Assembly: GCA_002435835.1 (NCBI GenBank)
Contig: DIVM01000247.1
Span: 1 to 13,688 of the forward strand
Reading direction: 5' to 3'
Length of the DNA stretch: 13,688 nucleotides
Source: Firmicutes bacterium UBA6132
GTDB taxonomy: Bacteria; Bacillota_A; Clostridia; Tissierellales; Sedimentibacteraceae
Below the pieces are notes generated by a model. That model saw only the letters and a list, made by a program, of their open reading frames with translations. It did not search any database and was not told the DNA's origin. This document shows, piece after piece, positions 7,154-12,501 of the stretch (its first letter is position 1; each line of letters begins with the position of its first letter). A program made the translations under genes and the position numbers.

Positions 7154-8623
7154 TTATAATCCTAATTTAATTAAATTAATTATAGCTTCAGAATATATTC
7201 CAACATAAAACATAGCTATAACAAGTATTAATATAGGTATTAATTCCTGTATTGATTTTTCTTTAGATTTATATATTTTACCACTTAAATTTTCTTCACC
7301 AAAAAATCCATTTACAGAAATAGGTAAATAATAAACAGCATTCAAAAGACTGCTAATTAAAATTACTATTATAAGATATAATTTATTTACACCTATGCTT
7401 TCAATTGCTAAATACCATTTGCTCACGAATCCAGGCAAAAGCGGTATTCCTACTAAAGATAATGATGATATAAAAAACAGTGATAAAGTGTAAGGCATTT
7501 CTTTTCCCACGCCTTTTAAACTTGAAATTTCTTTTTGACCAGTTTTTTCTATCATAGCACCAGAACAAAGAAAAAGTGCTGATTTTGTTAAAGCATGGCC
7601 TATAATATGATAAACACATATCAAAATTCCTAATTCAGTTCCCAAACCAATAGCAAAATAAATATAACCTATTTGAGCTACACTTGAATATGCAATAATT
7701 CTTTTTAATTGTTTTTGGTAAATAGCTAAAACAGATCCCATTAACATACCTAAACTTCCAAAAGCTAATAATACATTAAGAATTGGAGTTTCAGATATAA
7801 TTTCTGTTCCCATAACTCTGTAAAGAATATTGATTAAGAAAATTATATAAGCTTTTAAAACTAATGATGATAGTATGGCGCTTGATGAAGTTGGCGCACT
7901 AGAATGCGCATCAGGAAGCCATGTATGAAGTGGAAATAAAGCGCTTTTTACTCCTAAACCCACTGTAAAAAGTCCCAGTGATATAATAATAGCATTAGGA
8001 TAATTCATATAATTATTTATTAAAATCTCATGTATATAAGTCATGTTAAGATGTCCAGTCATAGAATATAAAAATGCAATACCCATGAGAACAAGACCTG
8101 AACCTAAACAGCTCATTATAAGATATTTAAGCCCTGCTTTTATATTTTCTTTTTTATCTTTAATAACAACTATGCCACATGAGGCTAAATTTCCTATTTC
8201 AATAAACACATAAACATTGAACATGTCGTTTGAAAAAACAATACCTAAAAGAGATCCCACTAGGATATTTACTAAAAGATAATACAATGGAATTTTACTT
8301 TCAGCTATATCGTGCTCTATATTATAGCAAGAATACCATGTAATCAAAAGTGATATAAACGCAAAAAGCAAAGCTATGATGCATTCTATAACACCAATTT
8401 TAAACTCAATTCCATAGGGAGCAACAAAATGCCCTATTTTGTAAAAATAACTTCCGTTGTAAATAACATAATTAAGTGAAGCTGAAAATAAAATAAAACA
8501 TGATGAAAAAGAAGCAAAACTTAAAATTTTAACTACTTTTTTATTTTTTATTAATGGCATTATAAAAGCTATTAAAAACAAAATTAATAGACCCATTAAA
8601 GGAAAGCTTTTTATTAATGTCAA
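7154..8623 (-). CDS. mrpD: MrpD/MbhH-like antiporter subunit
   Basis: A 489-residue membrane protein of the Proton_antipo_M family, in the position of mrpD (mbhH), straight after mrpC. The half-channel residues are present: E142 (YVFIEIGNLAS, TM5), K226 (GLGVKSALFPLHTWLPDAH, TM7), K257 (LVLKAY, TM8), H339 and H343 (YHIIGHALTK), and K402 (GFVSKW, TM12). MrpD is one of the two large ion-moving subunits of Mrp Na+/H+ antiporters. The start appears to be TTG at 8623-8621, with AAGGGGG 10 bases upstream. The nearest ATG upstream is out of frame, and an internal ATG (residue 10) has no ribosome site. It begins 2 bases after the mrpC stop, which suggests coupled translation. The family is certain; equating it with MrpD rather than another paralogue rests on gene order. 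Confidence 0.88.
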   Translation of the reverse strand: MTLIKSFPLMGLLILFLIAFIMPLIKNKKVVKILSFASFSSCFILFSASLNYVIYNGSYFYKIGHFVAPYGIEFKIGVIECIIALLFAFISLLITWYSCYNIEHDIAESKIPLYYLLVNILVGSLLGIVFSNDMFNVYVFIEIGNLASCGIVVIKDKKENIKAGLKYLIMSCLGSGLVLMGIAFLYSMTGHLNMTYIHEILINNYMNYPNAIIISLGLFTVGLGVKSALFPLHTWLPDAHSSAPTSSSAILSSLVLKAYIIFLINILYRVMGTEIISETPILNVLLAFGSLGMLMGSVLAIYQKQLKRIIAYSSVAQIGYIYFAIGLGTELGILICVYHIIGHALTKSALFLCSGAMIEKTGQKEISSLKGVGKEMPYTLSLFFISSLSLVGIPLLPGFVSKWYLAIESIGVNKLYLIIVILISSLLNAVYYLPISVNGFFGEENLSGKIYKSKEKSIQELIPILILVIAMFYVGIYSEAIINLIKLGL

Positions 8624-8625
8624 AC

Positions 8626-8988
8626 CTATTCATCCCCCTTTTCTAATATATCATTTAATTCTATAGTTTTATATTTTTCATTCATTTTTATTGTTAAAGC
8701 TAAAGCAAATGCAGTCATACTTACTGCAACTACTATACCTGTAAGCATAAGTGCTGTTGGAATTGGATTTATATATGCAGAAACACCTTTGAATTCATTT
8801 TGTATTATAGGAGCAATTTTACCATATATATAACCCTTTGCTATAAAAAACAGAATTATGGATGTATCCATTATATTCATTCCAATAATTTTTTTTATTA
8901 AGTTGCTGTGGAGCATAAGTGTTGCAAAACCTATTCCAAATAATATAATGGAGGCGGTTTCATAATAATTGTTTAATAACCTTTCCAT
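8626..8988 (-). CDS. mrpC: Na+/H+ antiporter subunit MrpC/MnhC (NuoK-like)
   Basis: A 120-residue protein with three predicted helices, homologous to NuoK of complex I. Typical segments are NLIKKIIGMNIMDTSIILFF (29-48) and NPIPTALMLTGIVVAVSMTA (74-93), matching the conserved DPIPQALVLTAIVI region of MrpC. The frame stays open further upstream to 9042, but ATG at 8988 has AAGGAG (8998-9003) 9 bases before it and begins 1 base after the mrpB stop; the earlier ATGs lie inside mrpB and have no ribosome site. MrpC is needed to assemble the Mrp complex and links the large antiporter subunits to the small ones. Translation is probably coupled to mrpB. Confidence 0.92.
   Translation of the reverse strand: MERLLNNYYETASIILFGIGFATLMLHSNLIKKIIGMNIMDTSIILFFIAKGYIYGKIAPIIQNEFKGVSAYINPIPTALMLTGIVVAVSMTAFALALTIKMNEKYKTIELNDILEKGDE
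8634..8640 (-). promoter_or_regulatory. Ribosome site for the TTG start of the mrpD-like gene
   Basis: AAGGGGG on the minus strand, inside the last codons of mrpC and 10 bases before TTG 8623-8621. It supports translation from a non-ATG codon. Confidence 0.55.
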
Positions 8989-8989
8989 A

Positions 8990-9409
8990 TTAAATTTCTC
9001 CTTCATCAAATAAACAATAAAAAAAGTACATTGTAACAGCAACTATAATTCCAACTATTATATTAAGAGGTAATAAAAATCCTCCGCTTAAAATATCACC
9101 TGGAGTACCCAGTGGTGGCAATTGCCAATGCAAATCATTGCCGCCTGAAATAAAAATATATCCTTTCAAAATACCATACAAAAATAATCCCATTGTCATG
9201 AATCTAAGTAATTTATCAAATTTTAATTTTTTTTGTGCGTATTCTTTTCCACATACAATCCTATAAAGTATAAAACTAACACCGATTATTGTCCCTCCGG
9301 CAAACCCTCCACCAGGACTTAAATGTCCATGAAAAATAACATATATACCAAATATTTGTATAAAAGGTATCAGATATTTCACAACTACATTTAATATATT
9401 ATCTTTCAT
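8990..9409 (-). CDS. mrpB: Na+/H+ antiporter subunit MrpB/MnhB
   Basis: A 139-residue membrane protein with four predicted helices. It has the MnhB signature GHLSPGGGFAGGTIIG (28-43) near the N-terminus, and PGDILSGGFLLPLNIIVG (103-120) near the C-terminus. In Mrp and Mbh complexes this subunit packs next to the MrpA C-terminal part, where the cation path is thought to run. The length fits the family. The ATG at 9409 follows AAAGGA at 5 bases and lies 11 bases after the mbhE-like stop. The last codons hold the ribosome site for mrpC. Confidence 0.93.
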   Translation of the reverse strand: MKDNILNVVVKYLIPFIQIFGIYVIFHGHLSPGGGFAGGTIIGVSFILYRIVCGKEYAQKKLKFDKLLRFMTMGLFLYGILKGYIFISGGNDLHWQLPPLGTPGDILSGGFLLPLNIIVGIIVAVTMYFFYCLFDEGEI

Positions 9410-9420
9410 AAATATCCTTT

Positions 9421-9699
9421 CTAATTATTTTTTTCTTTTTTAAGTACTATCATTACGGTTATAGCAGCAGTAAATAAAACGCTAGCTTCCACAAATGTAT
9501 CAAAAGCTCTGTAATCCAATATAATTCCAGTAATTATATTTGTAGCGCCAGTTTCTTTAGTGGCATTTTCTATATAATACTTTGATACATCTTGGTTAGT
9601 AGGATTTTTCTCTAATCCAAACTGTGGTAAATCCATTGAAGCTAAAAGCAATATAGCGGTTATTCCTGAGGTAATTAATATAGCTATTACTTTTCTCAT
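9421..9699 (-). CDS. MbhE-like subunit (free-standing MrpA C-terminal domain)
   Basis: A 92-residue membrane protein. It begins with a hydrophobic helix (1-22), has a polar middle (23-52), then the signature GATNIITGIILDYRAFDT (51-68) followed by VEASVLFTAAI. This matches the end of MrpA and the separate MbhE subunit of membrane-bound hydrogenases, where the usual form is DYRGFDT(L)GE; here the Gly is Ala. In the known complexes this domain sits with MrpB and DUF4040 in the part that binds cation. It overlaps the DUF4040 gene before it by 4 bases (ATGA), a sign of coupled translation, and AAGGGG lies just upstream. A separate mbhE gene is usual in archaeal Mbh/Mbx and known in some bacterial Mrp clusters. 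Confidence 0.85.
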   Translation of the reverse strand: MRKVIAILITSGITAILLLASMDLPQFGLEKNPTNQDVSKYYIENATKETGATNIITGIILDYRAFDTFVEASVLFTAAITVMIVLKKEKNN

Positions 9700-9935
9700 T
9701 TATTTACCCCTTTTACTTTTTTTAAAGTCACTATCAATAAAAGAGTTGTGATTCCTGCACCTACTGCTGCTTCAGTAACAGCTAAATCAGGAGCTTCAAG
9801 TTGTTGCCAAAGTATTGCCATAATTAAACTATAAACCATAAAAACTATGATGGAACCAAGCAAATCTTTCATAGCAGATACAGCTATGGCTGAAAATATT
9901 AAAAACAAAAGCATAATAATACTGAATATTTCCAT
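9696..9935 (-). CDS. DUF4040 / MbhD-like subunit (free-standing MrpA domain)
   Basis: A 79-residue protein with about three helices, homologous to the DUF4040 part of MrpA and to MbhD. The core is LEAPDLAVTEAAVGAGITT (46-64). E47, D50 and E55 are acidic residues in the membrane region, of the kind implicated in cation movement; TEAAVGAG is the Mbh-style form. The open frame reaches back to 9995, but I start at ATG 9935. GGAG lies just upstream within the last codons of mrpG, the start is 4 bases after the mrpG stop, and the protein then begins MEIFSIIMLL with no extra charged leader. Its stop overlaps the next gene by 4 bases. Confidence 0.85.
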   Translation of the reverse strand: MEIFSIIMLLFLIFSAIAVSAMKDLLGSIIVFMVYSLIMAILWQQLEAPDLAVTEAAVGAGITTLLLIVTLKKVKGVNK

Positions 9936-9939
9936 TTTG

Positions 9940-10245
9940 TTAATCTCCGTCTTTTTTGTTATATGAATTATTTTTTGTATATACAGCTTTGCCAATTAAA
10001 TGTGTAGCAGTAGGATTAGTTATCCAAACAAATACTAAAACTAATAATATTTTAAGAGATGACATATTAAATCCATTAAAAATAATAAGCCCTGTTAAAC
10101 AAAGAAGTGCTCCTAATGTATCACATTTAGCTGCTGCATGTATTCTAGATAAAACATCTGGGAATCGTATAATTCCAATTGTTCCAACTAAAAAGAAAAA
10201 CAAGCCACCCATTATAAATATTCCACCTAATAAATCAATTAACAT
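9940..10245 (-). CDS. mrpG: Na+/H+ antiporter subunit MrpG/MnhG
   Basis: A 101-residue membrane protein with three helices. The family signature is very clear: GTIGIIRFPDVLSRIHAAAK (21-40) followed by CDTLGALL. The C-terminus after NPTATHLIGKAVY is short and polar. MrpG is a small structural subunit required for antiport. AGGAGG lies only 4 bases before ATG 10245, and the gap from mrpF is 13 bases. The last codons (GACGGAGATTAA) carry the ribosome site of the DUF4040 gene. Confidence 0.94.
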   Translation of the reverse strand: MLIDLLGGIFIMGGLFFFLVGTIGIIRFPDVLSRIHAAAKCDTLGALLCLTGLIIFNGFNMSSLKILLVLVFVWITNPTATHLIGKAVYTKNNSYNKKDGD

Positions 10246-10258
10246 TATTCCTCCTGTG

Positions 10259-10510
10259 TTAATTTTGTATATAATTTGCTATTACAATTGTAGCTACAAA
10301 ACTAATGAGCGCATAAACTAAAGCTACATCAACAAAGAATGTTTCTTGTAGTAATATTGATATCATTAAAATTAATATAATAGTTTTAGTTCCAATTACA
10401 TTTATAGCTATGAGCCTGTCTGCAGCGCTTGGACCTTTAATTGCTCTATAAATGGAGCCAATTATAGTAATGGCCAGAAACAATACTGCAAAAGTTAGTA
10501 TCTTAGTCAT
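10259..10510 (-). CDS. mrpF: Na+/H+ antiporter subunit MrpF/MnhF
   Basis: An 83-residue membrane protein with three helices. The hallmark GPSAADRLIAINVIGTK (26-42) matches the conserved GPTxxDRVVALD region of MrpF, and FVDVALVYALISFV (59-72) is the typical last helix. The length is normal for the family. Its ATG lies within the end of mrpE (8-base overlap), which suggests coupled translation. It is the small subunit between mrpE and mrpG in the standard order. Confidence 0.93.
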   Translation of the reverse strand: MTKILTFAVLFLAITIIGSIYRAIKGPSAADRLIAINVIGTKTIILILMISILLQETFFVDVALVYALISFVATIVIANYIQN

Positions 10511-10985
10511 TAAAAAGTTCCTCTTTCTTTAAAAGCATTTGTTCAAATTTTACATTTTTTAGTCCTTTTGCAACTTCTTTATCTAAGCAATGAATAATTA
10601 ACTTGTCTTCAATTAAATCCAAAGCTAATGTCCCAGGAGTGAGAGTTATAGAATTTGCTAAAACTGCTTTGTTAAAATCACTTTTTAAATTCGTATTAAT
10701 GATTACTATGGATGATGATATCTTCAGTTTAGGACTCAAAACTACTTTTGCAACGTGAAAGTTTGATTTGAACATTTCTACTATTAAAACTGTGATATAA
10801 GAAAATAAAAATTTTAGATTTGGTAAAACTAAATTACGATTTTTTTGAATTAAAGAATGTAAATCTTTATTGAACAAATAAACTGCAATGCATATGATGG
10901 TACCAATTAAAATTACTTCAAAACTAAAGGTTTGAGCTAAAATTAACCAAAACAAAACAAATAATCCGAGTTTCCGATAATTCAT
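10503..10985 (-). CDS. mrpE: Na+/H+ antiporter subunit MrpE/MnhE, first gene of the operon
   Basis: A 160-residue protein with two or three N-terminal helices and a cytoplasmic C-terminal domain. LANSITLTPGTLALDL (109-124) is the diagnostic MrpE motif. MrpE is an accessory subunit of the Mrp antiporter. The ATG at 10985 has AAGGAGG 8 bases upstream, an excellent ribosome site; a nearby upstream ATG is followed at once by a stop. It is the first of ten genes on the minus strand with gaps of at most 18 bases or short overlaps. A -10-like box lies about 45 bases upstream, and the GC-rich palindrome beyond it separates the operon from the aminotransferase gene. Confidence 0.93.
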   Translation of the reverse strand: MNYRKLGLFVLFWLILAQTFSFEVILIGTIICIAVYLFNKDLHSLIQKNRNLVLPNLKFLFSYITVLIVEMFKSNFHVAKVVLSPKLKISSSIVIINTNLKSDFNKAVLANSITLTPGTLALDLIEDKLIIHCLDKEVAKGLKNVKFEQMLLKKEELFND

Positions 10986-11029
10986 TTCATTTTCCTCCTT
11001 CCTTCAAAAACTTTCTTTCATTTCCTACT

Positions 11030-11035
11030 ATTATA
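11030..11035 (-). promoter_or_regulatory. Candidate -10 box for the antiporter operon
   Basis: TATAAT (in ACTATAATAG on the minus strand) lies about 45 bases before the mrpE ATG and downstream of the palindrome. No strong -35 is seen at 16-18 bases. The location is right for an operon promoter, but the evidence is one hexamer. Confidence 0.4.
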
Positions 11036-11074
11036 GTATATTCGATTAACTAATATAAATCAATAAAAAAATTG

Positions 11075-11138
11075 AAAAAAATCTGGGCGATTTGGGGACA
11101 GGGGTTTGGCAGCCAAACCCCCGTCCCCAAATCGCCCA
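11075..11138 (-). terminator. Palindrome plus T run, possible terminator of the aminotransferase gene
   Basis: On the minus strand the long GC-rich hairpin is followed by AGATTTTTTT, so it would act as a strong intrinsic terminator for the U32-aminotransferase unit and insulate the antiporter operon. The three bases between stem and T run are slightly unusual. Confidence 0.55.
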
Positions 11139-11147
11139 AAAAAATCT
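11075..11147. repeat. 53-bp near-perfect palindrome flanked by 10-bp direct repeats (REP/MITE-like)
   Basis: The GC-rich palindrome spans 11085-11137; with one more base pair each side it forms 27-base arms (11084-11110 and 11112-11138) that match at 26 positions, the exception being A11100 against C11122. The ends read GGGCGATTTGGGGAC and its complement. AAAAAAATCT occurs on both sides, at 11075-11084 and 11138-11147, like a target duplication. The composition is unlike the AT-rich surroundings, and a related element lies at 12440-12501. These features suggest a short mobile or REP-type element; no transposase is in the window. Confidence 0.8.
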
Positions 11148-11178
11148 ACCCTAAAATAAAAGCAGATTTTTTAACTTT

Positions 11179-12408
11179 TTATATTTTTGCTAACGCGCAA
11201 TCTAATTTTTCAACTAAAAACTCTATATCTTCTTCTGTAATCACTAATGGTGGTTGAAATGCAAGAACATTGCGGTGTAATCCGTTTTTTCCTAAAATAA
11301 TTCCATCATTTTTTAATTGTTCTAATATTGCATCTACTTTCGCTGAAAGTGGTTCGTTATTGTAACCGCAAAGTTCCATGCCAAGCATAAGTCCTTTTCC
11401 ACGAACTTCTTTTACAAATGAGTATTTTTCTTTTAAAATATTAAGTTTTTCAAATAATATATTTCCAAGCTTTTTAGCTTGATTACATAAATCATGTTCT
11501 TTTATATAATCCAAAACTCCTAATGCTGAAGCACATGATACTGGATTGCCACCAAGAGTTGAAGCTGATGGAGTTATAAAATGTGATGCAATTTCTTTTG
11601 TTGTACTAAATGCAGCCATTGGTATGCCATTTCCAAAAGCTTTTGACATAGTCATAATGTCAGGCACAACATGGTAATTTTCAATAGCAAACATTCTTCC
11701 AGTTCTTGCAAAGCCTGTTTGAACTTCATCGCAAATCATTAATACTCCGTATTGTTTAAGTAATACACTAATTTCTTTATAATAATGTTCAGGTGGTGTA
11801 ATAATTCCGCCATTACCTTGGATTGGTTCAAATATAAATGCTGCAATATCTGAATCTTTTTTTAATATTGCTTCTATTTCATTTAAAGTTTTTTCTGGTG
11901 AATGCGAAACAAAATAATAATCTTCTGACAAGTATGGGTCCGCACGCCACATAGGTATGGAAGTAGCCGCCATAGTCATATTTGTTCTTCCATGTAAACT
12001 GTTTTCAAGAGCAATAAACTTTTTCTTACCAGTATATATTCTTGCTAAGAGCATTGCTCCTTCATTTGCTTCAGATCCGGACATACAGAAAAATGAATTA
12101 TTTAAATCTCCTGGCAATACTTCGCTTAATTTTTTAGACAATTCAACAATTGGCTCAGTTAAGTAAATATTTGTTAAATGTTGCAATGAACCAATTTGTT
12201 TTATTACTCGACTTAATATTTTAGGATTGCTGTGTCCACAATTCATAACTGATACACCAGCGTAAAAATCGAGATATTTCTTGCCTTCATTGTCATATAA
12301 ATACTGCATTTCTCCTCTTACAAATACCGGTGGTTCTTTGTAAAAATACCCTAAACAAGGCATTAAATATTCTTTTCGCATTTCTATTATTTCTTCTGAG
12401 TTATACAT
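11179..12408 (-). CDS. Class III PLP-dependent aminotransferase
   Basis: A 409-residue cytoplasmic enzyme that moves an amino group to a keto acid using pyridoxal phosphate. Seen in order: the N-terminal substrate part with LDFYAGVSVMNCGHSNP (46-62), the phosphate loop MSGSEANEGA (109-118), LHGRT (138-142), EPIQGNGG (194-201), the cofactor aspartate in CDEVQTGFARTG (D227), and the Schiff-base lysine K256 in MSKAFGNGIPM. The overall style is near the AGXT2, beta-alanine and 4-aminobutyrate aminotransferases; the substrate cannot be settled by eye. The frame stays open to 12441, but ATG 12408 has GGAGG 9 bases upstream, so I start there. The upstream gene on the same strand is a U32 protein, about 90 bases away with a repeat between. 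It may be co-transcribed with it. Confidence 0.93.
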   Translation of the reverse strand: MYNSEEIIEMRKEYLMPCLGYFYKEPPVFVRGEMQYLYDNEGKKYLDFYAGVSVMNCGHSNPKILSRVIKQIGSLQHLTNIYLTEPIVELSKKLSEVLPGDLNNSFFCMSGSEANEGAMLLARIYTGKKKFIALENSLHGRTNMTMAATSIPMWRADPYLSEDYYFVSHSPEKTLNEIEAILKKDSDIAAFIFEPIQGNGGIITPPEHYYKEISVLLKQYGVLMICDEVQTGFARTGRMFAIENYHVVPDIMTMSKAFGNGIPMAAFSTTKEIASHFITPSASTLGGNPVSCASALGVLDYIKEHDLCNQAKKLGNILFEKLNILKEKYSFVKEVRGKGLMLGMELCGYNNEPLSAKVDAILEQLKNDGIILGKNGLHRNVLAFQPPLVITEEDIEFLVEKLDCALAKI

Positions 12409-12439
12409 TAAATAAATCCTCCATGTTAAATTAAATAAC

Positions 12440-12501
12440 AATTTAGCGATTTAGAGAGGTCGCTTTCGCTGCAAAACCCCCGTTCCCAAATCACCCAAAT
12501 T
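12440..12501. repeat. Degenerate copy of the GC-rich palindromic repeat
   Basis: The right arm GCAAAACCCCCGTTCCCAAA with TCACCCA matches the right arm of the 11085-11137 palindrome with only a few changes. The left arm keeps GCGATTT and a few other positions but has drifted, so the hairpin is broken. It sits between the stop of the U32 gene and the start of the aminotransferase gene, with no T run after it on the minus strand, so it is unlikely to stop transcription. Confidence 0.65.

Noticed and set aside
3616..8623. Complex I (nuo) or hydrogenase-4 operon
   Set aside because: The three large subunits belong to the shared superfamily, but the small genes are Mrp/Mbh-type and no catalytic or quinone-site subunit is present in the window.
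9956..10321. Plus-strand reading frame of 121 codons over mrpG and mrpF
   Set aside because: Antisense to two well-identified Mrp genes; its length is explained by the codon use of the opposite strand.
11085..11137. CRISPR repeat or riboswitch
   Set aside because: The structure is a single long palindrome with no spacer array and no riboswitch core. It lies after a gene rather than in a long leader.
11072..11257. Plus-strand reading frame through the GC-rich palindrome
   Set aside because: It is created by the repeat itself plus the antisense of the aminotransferase end; the product is not protein-like.
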